Shown here: piece by piece, positions 26,794 to 36,772 of the stretch | Layout: each line of letters starts with the position of its first letter | Numbering within the stretch: position 1 is the first letter of the stretch | DNA from: Streptomyces sp. NBC_00513 | GTDB taxonomy: Bacteria; Actinomycetota; Actinomycetes; Streptomycetales; Streptomycetaceae | Direction: 5' to 3' | DNA length: 64,000 nt | NCBI RefSeq assembly: GCF_041431415.1 | Contig: NZ_CP107845.1 | Coordinates: 5,394,001 to 5,458,000, forward strand | Translations under genes and position numbers: made by a program | The notes under the pieces: model-generated | Told to the model about the DNA's origin: nothing | The model's input: only the letters and a program-made list of their open reading frames with translations | Database searches by the model: none

Positions 26794-28383
26794 GTGAGCT
26801 CGAAACCTGTCGTACTCATCGCCGAAGAGCTGTCGCCCGCCACGGTGGACGCGCTCGGTCCGGACTTCGAGATCCGGCACGTCAACGGAGCCGACCGCGC
26901 GGAGCTGCTGCCCGCGATCGTCGACGTCGACGCGATCCTGGTCCGCTCCGCCACCAAGGTGGACGCCGAGGCCATCGCCGCCGCCAAGAAGCTCAGGGTG
27001 GTCGCCCGCGCGGGTGTCGGCCTCGACAACGTCGACGTCTCCGCCGCCACCAAGGCCGGCGTGATGGTCGTCAACGCGCCGACCTCCAACATCGTCACCG
27101 CCGCCGAGCTGGCCTGTGGCCTGCTCGTCGCCACGGCCCGCAACATCCCGCAGGCCAACACCGCCCTGAAGAACGGCGAGTGGAAGCGGAACAAGTACAC
27201 GGGCGTCGAGCTCAGCGAGAAGACCCTCGGTGTCGTGGGCCTCGGCCGCATCGGCGTCCTGGTGGCCCAGCGCATGTCGGCCTTCGGCATGAAGGTCGTC
27301 GCGTACGACCCCTACGTCCAGCCCGCGCGCGCCGCCCAGATGGGCGTCAAGATGCTGACGCTGGACGAGCTGCTGGAGGTCGCGGACTTCATCACCGTGC
27401 ACCTGCCGAAGACCCCCGAGACCCTCGGTCTCATCGGGGACGAGGCGCTGCACAAGGTGAAGCCGTCCGTCCGCATCGTCAACGCCGCGCGCGGCGGGAT
27501 CGTGGACGAGGCCGCGCTGTACACGGCCATCAAGGAGGGCCGCGTCGCCGGCGCCGGCCTCGACGTGTACGCGAAGGAGCCCTGCACGGACTCCCCGCTC
27601 TTCGAGCTCGACCAGGTCGTCTGCACCCCGCACCTCGGCGCGTCCACGGACGAGGCCCAGGAGAAGGCCGGTGTCTCGGTCGCCAAGTCGGTGCGCCTCG
27701 CGCTCGCCGGTGAACTGGTGCCGGACGCGGTCAACGTCCAGGGCGGCGTCATCGCCGAGGACGTGCGTCCGGGCCTGCCGCTCGCCGAGAAGCTCGGCCG
27801 CATCTTCACCGCCCTCGCGGGCGAGGTCGCGGTCCGTCTCGACGTCGAGGTCTGCGGCGAGATCACCCAGCACGACGTCAAGGTGCTGGAGCTCTCCGCG
27901 CTCAAGGGTGTCTTCGAGGACGTCGTCGACGAGACGGTCTCCTACGTCAACGCCCCGTTGTTCGCGCAGGAACGCGGTGTCGAGGTCCGCCTGACCACCA
28001 GCTCGGAGTCCCCGGACCACCGCAACGTGGTCACCGTCCGCGGCACCCTCTCGGACGGGCAGGAGGTCTCGGTCTCCGGCACGCTCGCGGGCCCGAAGCA
28101 CCTTCAGAAGATCGTCGGCATCGGCGAGTACGACCTGGACCTGGCACTCGCCGAGCAGATGGTCGTCCTGCGCTACGCCGACCGTCCGGGCGTCGTCGGC
28201 ACCGTCGGCCGCATCCTGGGCGAGGCCGGTCTGAACATCGCGGGCATGCAGGTCGCCCGCGCCGAGGAGGGTGGCGAGGCGCTCGGCGTCCTCACCGTCG
28301 ACGCCGAGGTCCCGGTGAACGTCCTCGCGGACATCGCCGCCGAGATCGGCGCCGTCTCGGCGCGCACGGTCAGCCTCGGCTGA
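26794..28383 (+). CDS. serA: D-3-phosphoglycerate dehydrogenase
   Basis: A 529-residue type I enzyme catalysing the first step of serine synthesis from 3-phosphoglycerate. The nucleotide-binding domain shows KTLGVVGLGRIGVLVAQRM, the catalytic Arg in VNAARGGIVDE and the His in CTPHLGASTDEAQEKAG. An intervening domain follows. The C-terminal ACT domain (MVVLRYADRPGVVGTVGRIL, GLNIAGMQVAR) is the likely serine-feedback site, as in other actinobacterial long forms. GTG 26794 has GAGG nine bases upstream; an in-frame GTG at 26779 is the alternative. Confidence 0.96.
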   Translation: MSSKPVVLIAEELSPATVDALGPDFEIRHVNGADRAELLPAIVDVDAILVRSATKVDAEAIAAAKKLRVVARAGVGLDNVDVSAATKAGVMVVNAPTSNIVTAAELACGLLVATARNIPQANTALKNGEWKRNKYTGVELSEKTLGVVGLGRIGVLVAQRMSAFGMKVVAYDPYVQPARAAQMGVKMLTLDELLEVADFITVHLPKTPETLGLIGDEALHKVKPSVRIVNAARGGIVDEAALYTAIKEGRVAGAGLDVYAKEPCTDSPLFELDQVVCTPHLGASTDEAQEKAGVSVAKSVRLALAGELVPDAVNVQGGVIAEDVRPGLPLAEKLGRIFTALAGEVAVRLDVEVCGEITQHDVKVLELSALKGVFEDVVDETVSYVNAPLFAQERGVEVRLTTSSESPDHRNVVTVRGTLSDGQEVSVSGTLAGPKHLQKIVGIGEYDLDLALAEQMVVLRYADRPGVVGTVGRILGEAGLNIAGMQVARAEEGGEALGVLTVDAEVPVNVLADIAAEIGAVSARTVSLG

Positions 28384-28401
28384 CCCTTCGGCACGCAGGG
28401 G

Positions 28402-28429
28402 AAGGGCCCGGGGGAGACCCCGGGCCCTT
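28402..28429. terminator. Bidirectional terminator between serA and the MFS gene
   Basis: A 12-bp perfect stem AAGGGCCCGGGG/CCCCGGGCCCTT (28402-28413, 28418-28429) followed by TT lies 18 bases after serA and before the convergent MFS stop at 28454. Confidence 0.85.
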
Positions 28430-28453
28430 TCGCGTTCCGTGTCGTACGGGTCG

Positions 28454-30016
28454 TCAGCGTGCGACGGGGGCGGGGGCCGCGGCGGCCCCGGCCGGCTCCG
28501 GCTCCGGTTCCACCGGGGTCACGGCGGTGGTGCCGATGCCGCGCAGCAGGACCGGCGCGAGGGCCGCGGCCGCGAGCAGCAGGGCCGTTCCGCCCCAGGC
28601 CGCGTACTGCATGCCGTGCACGAACGCCTCCCGGGCCAGGTCCAGCACCCGCTGCCCGGACTCGCCGCCGAGCGAACCGGCGGTGGCGACCGCGCCGCCC
28701 AGGGTCTCCCGGACGGCGGGCTCGGCGCCCACCAGGTCGGAGCGGTAGACCGCGGTGCCGAGGCTGCCCAGGACGGCCATGCCCAGGGCGCCGCCGAACT
28801 CGGCGCCCGTCTCCAGCAGCGAGGCGGCCGAGCCGGCCTTCTCGGCGGGGGCCGCGCCGAGCGCGATGTCGGAGACCAGGGACATCACGACGACGATCCC
28901 ACTGGCCAGCACCCCGGCGCCGACGAGGAGCAGCCACAGGGAGTCCGTGCCGACCCGGCCGATGAGGGCGAACCCGGCGGCGCCGAGGAGGAAGCCGCCC
29001 GCGATGACGAGGGACCGGTCCACCGTGCGGGCGAGGGCCGCGGCCACGGGGGCGGCGGCGCCGATGGCGACCGACGGGGCCAGGCTCCACAGGGCGGCCT
29101 CCAAGGTGCCCATGCCGAGCACCGATTGGAGGTACTGGGTGGTGAAGTAGGCCGAACCCATCATGGCGAAGGCGGAGACGGTCTGGAGGCCGATGCCCGC
29201 GCCGAAGCCCCGGTTGCGGAAGAGCGCCCGGCCGACCATGGCGTCGTCGCGGCCCCGCTGGCGGCGCACGAACACGTACCCGAAGGCCAGGCCGACGGCG
29301 ACGCAGGCGGTGTGGAGCGGTGCGAGGCCCTCCGCGGCGATCTCCTTGAGGCCGTACACCAGGGGCAGCACGGCGGCCATCGACAGCGGGACGCTCGGCA
29401 GGTCGAAGCGGCCCGGGGCGGGGTCCTTGAACTCCGGTACCAGCACCGGGACCAGGACCAGCAGGAGCAGCATCGCGGGGACGTTGATCAGGAACACCGA
29501 ACCCCAGTGGAAGTGGTTCAGCATCACACCGCTCATCACGGAGCCGAGGGCGATGCCGCCGGTCATGGCTCCGGACCAGATGGCGATGGCCTGGGCGCGC
29601 TGCCTGGCGTCCCGGAAGAGGTTTCGTACGAGGGCCAGGGTGGACGGCATCAGCGTCGCACCGCCGACGCCGAGCAGTACCCGGCAGGCGATCAGCATCT
29701 CGGCGCTGGTCGCGTACGCGGCGCCGACGGAGGCGAGGCCGAAGGCGCTCGCGCCGATCAACAGCAGTTTGCGGCGGCCGATGCGGTCTCCGAGCGAACC
29801 CATCGTGATCAGCAGCCCGGAGAGGGCGAAGGCGTAGCTGTCGAAGATCCAGAGCTGTTGGGTGGCGCTCGGGTCCAGCTCCCGGGTGATGGCGGGGATG
29901 GCGAAGTAGAGGACGGAGACGTCCATCGAGACCAGGAGCAGCGGCAGCAGCAGGACGGTGAAGGCGGTCCATTCGCGGCGGCCGGCGAGGCGCGCTGAGG
30001 CAGCGGGGTTCGTCAT
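28454..30016 (-). CDS. MFS multidrug efflux transporter (DHA2, 14-TM type)
   Basis: A 520-residue MFS antiporter of the QacA/EmrB-like DHA2 group. Visible are VSMDVSVLYFAIPAI in helix 1, the loop 2-3 signature GSLGDRIGRRKLLLIG, and the antiporter motif C region ALGSVMSGVMLNHFHWGSVFLINVP. About 14 hydrophobic segments are present and the last 25 residues are Pro/Ala/Glu-rich. The ATG has no ribosome binding site. TAGACA-N17-TACATT stands seven bases upstream, giving a leaderless transcript. Divergent from a TetR gene whose probable operator overlaps this promoter, so the TetR protein presumably represses efflux until a ligand binds. Confidence 0.92.
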   Translation of the reverse strand: MTNPAASARLAGRREWTAFTVLLLPLLLVSMDVSVLYFAIPAITRELDPSATQQLWIFDSYAFALSGLLITMGSLGDRIGRRKLLLIGASAFGLASVGAAYATSAEMLIACRVLLGVGGATLMPSTLALVRNLFRDARQRAQAIAIWSGAMTGGIALGSVMSGVMLNHFHWGSVFLINVPAMLLLLVLVPVLVPEFKDPAPGRFDLPSVPLSMAAVLPLVYGLKEIAAEGLAPLHTACVAVGLAFGYVFVRRQRGRDDAMVGRALFRNRGFGAGIGLQTVSAFAMMGSAYFTTQYLQSVLGMGTLEAALWSLAPSVAIGAAAPVAAALARTVDRSLVIAGGFLLGAAGFALIGRVGTDSLWLLLVGAGVLASGIVVVMSLVSDIALGAAPAEKAGSAASLLETGAEFGGALGMAVLGSLGTAVYRSDLVGAEPAVRETLGGAVATAGSLGGESGQRVLDLAREAFVHGMQYAAWGGTALLLAAAALAPVLLRGIGTTAVTPVEPEPEPAGAAAAPAPVAR

Positions 30017-30023
30017 GAACAGG

Positions 30024-30052
30024 AATGTACAAGCGTCATAAACGCTTGTCTA
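30024..30052 (-). promoter_or_regulatory. MFS promoter with embedded TetR-type operator
   Basis: On the minus strand, TAGACA (30052-30047) and TACATT (30029-30024) are separated by 17 bases, and the ATG follows after seven bases. The palindrome ACAAGCGT-N5-ACGCTTGT (30029-30049) fills the spacer between the two hexamers, the classic place for a repressor. Confidence 0.8.
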
Positions 30053-30105
30053 GTACGAGCGTATGGAACTTCCGTCTAGGACAGTTGTCTTGCTACCGTG
30101 TCGGC

Positions 30106-30849
30106 ATGGGACATCGCGAAGATCTGCTCCGGGGGGCCAAGGAATGCCTGGTCGAGAAGGGGTTCGTGCGCACCACCGCGCGTGACATCGTCAAGGCCTC
30201 GGGCGCCAACCTGGCCTCCATCGGCTATCACTACGGCTCGAAGGACGCCCTGCTCACCCAGGCGTTCATCGAGTTGATCTCCGACTGGGGCGACGCGTTC
30301 ACCGGCGGCCTCGCGGGGGAGGGCGGCTCGCTCGACCGCTTCCGTGCGGTGTGGCAGGGCGTGCACGCCCGGCACGAGGAGTCGGGCCCGATCTGGGCCG
30401 CGAGCCTGGAGGTCGCGCTGACCCGGGACGAGCTCCCGGAGCTGCGCCGACTGCTCGCGGCCTTGCAGGACGAGGGGCGCCGGGGGCTGGTCTCGATGTT
30501 CACCGGTGTGCCGGAGGACCGGCTGGAGGAGGGGGACCTGCGCACGCTGGGCACCTTCTACCAGGCCCTGCTCAACGGGTTCATGATCCAGTGGCTCTTC
30601 GACGCCGGGAGCGCCGGCACCCCGGCCGAGCTGACCGAGGGGATGCGGCGGGCGGCGGAGCTCATGGCGAAGGGGGCGGGGGCGGGAACGCCGGGGAAGG
30701 CGGCCGCGGCGCCGGTCGACGAAGTGCCGGTCGACGGGGCGGCAGTCGACGGGGCGGCGGGGGAAGTGTCGCCCGACGCGCCCGACGCGCCCGACGCGCC
30801 CGACGCGCCCGACGCGCCCGACGCGCCCGACGCGGGACCCGCGGCCTGA
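30106..30849 (+). CDS. TetR-family regulator with C-terminal (Pro-Asp-Ala) repeats
   Basis: A 247-residue TetR repressor. The N-terminal helix-turn-helix reads GFVRTTARDIVKASGANLAS, then IGYHYGSKDALLTQAFIELI. The ligand-binding domain follows to about residue 195. The last 50 residues are a low-complexity tail with two imperfect VDGAA units and about seven Pro-Asp-Ala units encoded by a 9-base tandem repeat. ATG 30106 is preferred: TACCGT lies six bases upstream and the longer frame from 30025 runs through the operator. It is divergent from the MFS pump it probably controls. Confidence 0.9.
   Translation: MGHREDLLRGAKECLVEKGFVRTTARDIVKASGANLASIGYHYGSKDALLTQAFIELISDWGDAFTGGLAGEGGSLDRFRAVWQGVHARHEESGPIWAASLEVALTRDELPELRRLLAALQDEGRRGLVSMFTGVPEDRLEEGDLRTLGTFYQALLNGFMIQWLFDAGSAGTPAELTEGMRRAAELMAKGAGAGTPGKAAAAPVDEVPVDGAAVDGAAGEVSPDAPDAPDAPDAPDAPDAPDAGPAA
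30772..30834 (+). repeat. Seven tandem copies of CCCGACGCG inside the TetR gene
   Basis: Seven perfect 9-base units encode (Pro-Asp-Ala)7 near the C-terminus of the TetR protein. The unit length keeps the frame, so copy number can change without inactivating the gene. Confidence 0.9.
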
Positions 30850-30903
30850 GCCGCGCCGCGCGCCCACGCCGTGCCCGCCGTGCGGCCGGCGAGGGGGCGC
30901 GGG

Positions 30904-32376
30904 TCAGTCGAGGCGGGCGGCCTTGAGGGACATGTGCAGCAACAGCCGGTCCTCGCCCTCGTCCAGATCGAGGCCCGTCAGTTGCTCCACCCGGCCCAAC
31001 CGGTAGTACAGCGTCTGGCGGTGGATCCCCAGGGCCCCCGCCGCCCGGCCCGCCTGTCCGGCGCAGTCCAGGAACACCTCGGCGGTACGGGCCAGTTCCC
31101 GGTGCGCCGCCTCCAACAGGACCCGGGTGGAGGGGTCTTCCGCCCGCCCCGCGGCCAACGAGGCCAACAGTCGGTACGGTCCGATGGCCGACCACCGTGC
31201 CACCTGCCCGAGCCGGGGCTGCGCCGCCGCCGCCCTGGCCGCCGCCACGGCCTCGGCCCACGCGTCGGCGAGCGTGGTCAGCCCGCGCCGGGGCTCGGCG
31301 ATGCCGGCGGTCGCGGCGGCGGGTCCCGCCGGCGTCGCGGGGCGGGGGAGCAGTCGGGAGGTCAGCGCCTCCACCGGCGCGACGGAGTCCGCCGAGCGGA
31401 GCCTGACCAGCACCGCCAGAGCCGTCCGACCGGGACCCGGGTCCCCGTCGATCCCGTCCGACCCGGCGGCGCCGGCCCCGGTGGCGGAACGGTCACCCGG
31501 TCGGGCGTCGGTGCGGCCACCCGGGAGATCGGCGACCCGGCCCGAAACGCCCCGGCCCGAAGCAGGCTGCCCCGCGGCGCCCCGGCCCGAAGCGGCCCGC
31601 CCGGATGCGGTCCGGCCCGATGTGGCGCGCCCCGACGTGGTCCGGCCTGATGTGGTCCGGTCCGACGCGGTCCGGTCCGACGTGCTCCGGTCCGCCCCAC
31701 CGCGGTCCGACCCGCCCGGGTCCGTTCCGCTCGCGCGGCCCGGCCGGGGCCACGGCACCTCGCACACCGCCGCCGCACCCGGCATCGAACCCGGGACCTC
31801 CCCGGCCCACGGGGCCACGCACACCACCGCGTGGATCCCGTCGCCGTCCGGTCCCAGAGCCGTACGCAGCGCGGTCAGCGCCATGTCCCGCTGCCAGCCG
31901 CGGTCGGCCGTGAGCGCCGCGCGGAACTCCCGCGACAGATCCGCCCCGGCCTTGGCCTCCTCGGCGAGCAGCACTCCCATGCGCTCGGCGACCTCCATGG
32001 CGGCGGTGAGCGCCGCCGGACCGGGCCCCGCGTCGGGTCCGGACTCCGGGTCGAGGAGCCACACGTAACCCTGAACGATCCCCCGGTAGCGCACCGGCAG
32101 GCAGAGCCGACCCCGGACGACCCCGGCCTCGGGGGCGGCCGGGATGCGTACCGGACCGGTGGCGCGGGCGATGCCGAAGCCCTCGAACCAGGACCGGACG
32201 GCGGCCGTGGACTGCCTGGTCAGGATCGAGCGGGTGCGGACGGGGTCCATGGCCGTGTCGTCGTCGCCGTCGTGCGCGCCGAAGGCGATGAGGCGGAAGT
32301 CCCGGTTCTCCAGGGTCGCCGGGGCGCCGAGCAGCGCCGAGATCTCGTCCACCAGGTCCTGGTAATCGCCCTTCAC
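30904..32376 (-). CDS. PucR/CdaR-type helix-turn-helix regulator, probable proline catabolism regulator
   Basis: A 490-residue regulator. The N-terminal 200 residues form a sensory region ([20 protein letters not shown] and onward). The C-terminal PucR-type HTH reads [20 protein letters not shown] then [20 protein letters not shown]. In between is a low-complexity insert (about residues 225-300) of repeated Thr/Ala-Ser-Gly/Asp-Arg pentads. It is divergent from the proline dehydrogenase gene. From memory the equivalent S. coelicolor locus has a regulator in the same position, so control of proline dehydrogenase and pruA is the likely job. GTG start with GGGAG nine bases upstream. Ligand unproven. 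Confidence 0.85.
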   Translation of the reverse strand: MKGDYQDLVDEISALLGAPATLENRDFRLIAFGAHDGDDDTAMDPVRTRSILTRQSTAAVRSWFEGFGIARATGPVRIPAAPEAGVVRGRLCLPVRYRGIVQGYVWLLDPESGPDAGPGPAALTAAMEVAERMGVLLAEEAKAGADLSREFRAALTADRGWQRDMALTALRTALGPDGDGIHAVVCVAPWAGEVPGSMPGAAAVCEVPWPRPGRASGTDPGGSDRGGADRSTSDRTASDRTTSGRTTSGRATSGRTASGRAASGRGAAGQPASGRGVSGRVADLPGGRTDARPGDRSATGAGAAGSDGIDGDPGPGRTALAVLVRLRSADSVAPVEALTSRLLPRPATPAGPAAATAGIAEPRRGLTTLADAWAEAVAAARAAAAQPRLGQVARWSAIGPYRLLASLAAGRAEDPSTRVLLEAAHRELARTAEVFLDCAGQAGRAAGALGIHRQTLYYRLGRVEQLTGLDLDEGEDRLLLHMSLKAARLD

Positions 32377-32461
32377 CCGGCCATTCTCCCACCCGCGGAA
32401 CGGTTCTTCAGACAGATGTATGAGATGTCGACAACGGATGCGTGACAGCTGTCGATGGCAG

Positions 32462-32478
32462 AGGATCGTGGAGATCCT
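32462..32478. promoter_or_regulatory. Candidate operator between the PucR-type regulator and proline dehydrogenase
   Basis: AGGATC-N5-GATCCT (32462-32467, 32473-32478) is a perfect 6-5-6 palindrome in the 198-base divergent intergenic region. Repeated TGTCGA and CTGTCGATGGCAG elements lie just upstream (32420-32460). Assignment to the neighbouring regulator is inference. Confidence 0.4.
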
Positions 32479-32574
32479 TAGGTTTCACGGTGGTTTTACA
32501 TGCGTTTCTCTTACGTCCACGCCACGCCGGCGCGAGATCGTGAATCTGCTTCTGCCACCCGTTGGAGGTGCCCC

Positions 32575-33501
32575 GTGCTGGGTCCCGCGATCCTCGCCGC
32601 TTCCCGCAGCGACAAACTGCGCCGAATCGTCTCCGCCGCCCCGGTGACCAAGCCCGTGGTGAACCGGTTCATCCCCGGTGAGACGGTCGGCCAGGTCATC
32701 CCGATCGTCGAGGACCTTACGCGCAAGGGCCTCGAAGTCACCCTCGACGTGGTCGGCGAGGACATCACCGCCGTGGAGCAGTCCCACGCCGCGCGCGACG
32801 CCTACCTCGAACTGATCGAGCGGCTGGCCGAGCTGGGTCTGGGCGAGACGGTCGAGATGTCGGTGAAGCTCTCGATGTTCGGCCAGGCCCTCGAAGGCGG
32901 CCACGAGCTGGCCCTCGCCAACGTGCGCCCGGTCGTCGAGGCCGCAGCGGCCATCGGCACCACCGTCACCCTGGACGCCGAGGACCACACCACCCTCGAC
33001 TCGATGTTCGCGATCCACGAGGAACTGCGCCGGGACTTCCCGCAGACCGGCTGCGTGATCCAGGCCTACCTCTTCCGCACCGAGGCCGACGCCCACCGGC
33101 TCGCCGAGGCCGGCAGCCGCGTCCGGATCGTGAAGGGCGCCTACAAGGAGCCCGCCGAGGTCGCCTACCAGGACAAGGCCGAGATCGACAAGGCGTACGT
33201 CCGCATCATGCGCATCCTGATGGAGGGCGAGGGGTACCCGATGATCGGGTCCCACGACCCGCGCCTGATCGCCATCGCCCAGGAACTGGCCCGCAAGGCC
33301 GGCCGCAAGCCCGACGAGTACGAGTTCCAGATGCTGTACGGGATCCGCAGCGACGAGCACCTGCGGCTGGCCGCCGAGGGACACCGGATGCGCGTCTACA
33401 CCGCGTACGGGACCGACTGGTACGGCTACTTCATGCGCCGCCTCGCGGAGAAGCCGGCCAACCTCCTCTTCTTCCTCCGCTCGATGATCACCAAGAACTA
33501 G
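32575..33501 (+). CDS. Proline dehydrogenase (monofunctional, FAD-dependent)
   Basis: A 308-residue single-domain enzyme oxidising L-proline to pyrroline-5-carboxylate with FAD, the first step of proline degradation. Motifs are VRIVKGAYKEPAEVAYQDK, the Tyr-Gly-Ile-Arg strand (QMLYGIRSDEHLRLAAEG) and VYTAYGTDWYGYFMRRLAEK, which contains the substrate-binding RR pair. GTG 32575 follows TTGGAGGT by four to five bases; the longer frame from 32500 is unsupported. It is followed after 44 bases by pruA, which takes the product. Confidence 0.95.
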   Translation: MLGPAILAASRSDKLRRIVSAAPVTKPVVNRFIPGETVGQVIPIVEDLTRKGLEVTLDVVGEDITAVEQSHAARDAYLELIERLAELGLGETVEMSVKLSMFGQALEGGHELALANVRPVVEAAAAIGTTVTLDAEDHTTLDSMFAIHEELRRDFPQTGCVIQAYLFRTEADAHRLAEAGSRVRIVKGAYKEPAEVAYQDKAEIDKAYVRIMRILMEGEGYPMIGSHDPRLIAIAQELARKAGRKPDEYEFQMLYGIRSDEHLRLAAEGHRMRVYTAYGTDWYGYFMRRLAEKPANLLFFLRSMITKN

Positions 33502-33545
33502 GTCCAGAACCAGGTTCAGAACTAGCTCAAGGAGTTGCCAGACCC

Positions 33546-35177
<1,632 letters not shown>

Positions 35178-35197
35178 CCTCCCTGCCCTGCCGAACC

Positions 35198-35238
35198 CCG
35201 CCCCCGCTCCGGTACCCCCAAGTCCGGAGCGGGGGCGG
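35198..35238. terminator. Bidirectional terminator after pruA
   Basis: A 15-bp perfect stem (35198-35212 with 35224-35238) around an 11-base loop lies 20 bases after pruA and 19 bases before the convergent nitroreductase stop. Confidence 0.85.
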
Positions 35239-35257
35239 TCCAGGTTCCGGGACGGTC

Positions 35258-35959
35258 TCAGACCTCGACGATGACCTGGTCCAGGGACTTGCGCAGCAGG
35301 TCGGGAACCTCGCAGTCGTCGGCCGGGTAGCCGACGGGGATGACCGCGAAGGCCTTCTCGTTCTCCGGACGGTTCAGGACGTGGCTCAGGAACCGCATCG
35401 GGCTCGGTGTGTGGATCAACGCGGCGAGCCCGCTCAGGTGGAGGGCGGACAGGAGCATGCCGACGGCGATGCCGACCGACTCGTCCACGTAGTAGTGCTT
35501 GCGCTTCGTGCCGTCGGGCCCCAGCCAGTACCGCTGCTGGAAGACCACGATCAGGGCCGGAGCGTCGGTCAGGTGGGTCTTGACCGCGTCGGTGCCGAGG
35601 GGGCGCAGCGCGGCGAGCCATTCGTCGCCGAGCCGGCCGTCGTAGGAGATCTGCTCCTCCTGCTCGGCCGCGGCGCGGATCTGCTGACGGATCTCGGGAT
35701 CCTTGACCAGGACGAACGTCCAGGGCTGCTGGTGTGCCCCGGACGGGGCCGTCGCGGCGCAGGCGACGGCGTCCCGCACGACCTGCTCGGGCACCGGGTC
35801 GGGGGAGAAGTGGCGGACGGTGCGCCGCTCGTCCATCCGCGCCCGCAACTCGGCCGCGCGCGCGAGGGATTCCGGGCCCGGCATGCGCGCGGGCCGGTAC
35901 GGGACGGGCCGATGGGGACGGCCATGGGTGGGGGTCCACTGCTGAGTCTCAGGCGACAT
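35258..35959 (-). CDS. Nitroreductase-family flavoprotein
   Basis: A 233-residue FMN-dependent nitroreductase-fold protein. The FMN phosphate loop is in MDERRTVRHFSPDPVPEQVV. ATAPSGAHQQPWTFVLVKDP and SVGIAVGMLLSALHLSGLAA follow, and AFAVIPVGYPADDCEVPDL closes the fold. Among family members the pattern resembles the iodotyrosine-deiodinase/BluB-like side more than classical NfsA, but substrate cannot be read. ATG 35959 is used since upstream sequence in the longer frame belongs to other genes. Divergent from the tyrosine phosphatase gene. Confidence 0.88.
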   Translation of the reverse strand: MSPETQQWTPTHGRPHRPVPYRPARMPGPESLARAAELRARMDERRTVRHFSPDPVPEQVVRDAVACAATAPSGAHQQPWTFVLVKDPEIRQQIRAAAEQEEQISYDGRLGDEWLAALRPLGTDAVKTHLTDAPALIVVFQQRYWLGPDGTKRKHYYVDESVGIAVGMLLSALHLSGLAALIHTPSPMRFLSHVLNRPENEKAFAVIPVGYPADDCEVPDLLRKSLDQVIVEV

Positions 35960-36040
35960 GGGCAGATCTTCACGCGCGGAACCGATCCCCGCCAGATCCG
36001 CGTCATGAGCATCTGTCCGATGTGTACTGACAGGGGGGCT

Positions 36041-36772
36041 ATGAACATGGCAGGGGCCGGACGATTTCTCGAGTGGGACGGGTGTTTCAACGCGCGTGAC
36101 CTGGGGGGCGTGGGGCAGGTCGCGCCGGGGGCGGCCGTGCGCGCGGACCGCCTCGACCGGCTCACCGAACGGGGCTGGACCACCCTGGTCGCCCATGGCG
36201 TGCGGACCGTCGTCGACCTGCGCAACGACGACGAGGTGGAGGTGGACCGCGCGCCCCGCCCGGACCTCCTGACCACGGTGCGGATACCCCTGGACGGGCT
36301 GGAGCACCGGGACTTCTGGGACGTGTGGTGGGGGACCCCGGGATTCGGCACCCCCGCGTATTTCCAGCCTTTCCTGGAGCGTTTCCCCGACCGCGTCGCC
36401 GCCGTGGCCCGGACGATCGCCGACGCCCCGCCCGGCGGGGTCGCCTTCCACTGCGGTCTGGGCCGGGACCGCACCGGGATCATCGCCCTCGTCCTGCTCC
36501 GGCTCGCCGGGGCGAGCCCGCGGGAGATCGCCACCGACCACGGGCTGAGCGAGTCCCGGGTGAAGGCCGGGTACGCCGCGCAGGGCCGACCGTACGACGG
36601 CGCGGAGATCGAGACGTACGTCGCCGGGCTCGGCACGACCGTCCACGCACTGGCCCGGCAGGCCGCCGAACGGTTGGACGCACGGGCCTACCTGCTCGAC
36701 GCCGGCCTCGACACGGGCACGCTGGAAAGGCTCGCCGGCCGGCTCCGGGGCGTTGGTACCGTCGCCGGATGA
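36041..36772 (+). CDS. Tyrosine-protein phosphatase family protein
   Basis: About 243 residues, of the cysteine-dependent phosphatase type (Tyr_phosphatase3). The N-terminal NARDLGGVGQVAPGAAVRAD and TVVDLRNDDEVE segments and the active-site P-loop HCGLGRDRTG (CX5R) are intact. It may remove phosphate from tyrosine, serine or a small molecule. AGGGGGG is three bases from ATG 36041 and nine from ATG 36047, so either may be used; ATG 36005 is also in frame. Its stop overlaps the next gene's start (ATGA at 36769-36772), indicating translational coupling to the AAC(2')-like acetyltransferase. Confidence 0.88.
   Translation: MNMAGAGRFLEWDGCFNARDLGGVGQVAPGAAVRADRLDRLTERGWTTLVAHGVRTVVDLRNDDEVEVDRAPRPDLLTTVRIPLDGLEHRDFWDVWWGTPGFGTPAYFQPFLERFPDRVAAVARTIADAPPGGVAFHCGLGRDRTGIIALVLLRLAGASPREIATDHGLSESRVKAGYAAQGRPYDGAEIETYVAGLGTTVHALARQAAERLDARAYLLDAGLDTGTLERLAGRLRGVGTVAG

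Noticed and set aside
30772..30834. Repeat array as a possible CRISPR
   Set aside because: Nine-base perfect tandem units without spacers inside a coding frame; a coding microsatellite instead.
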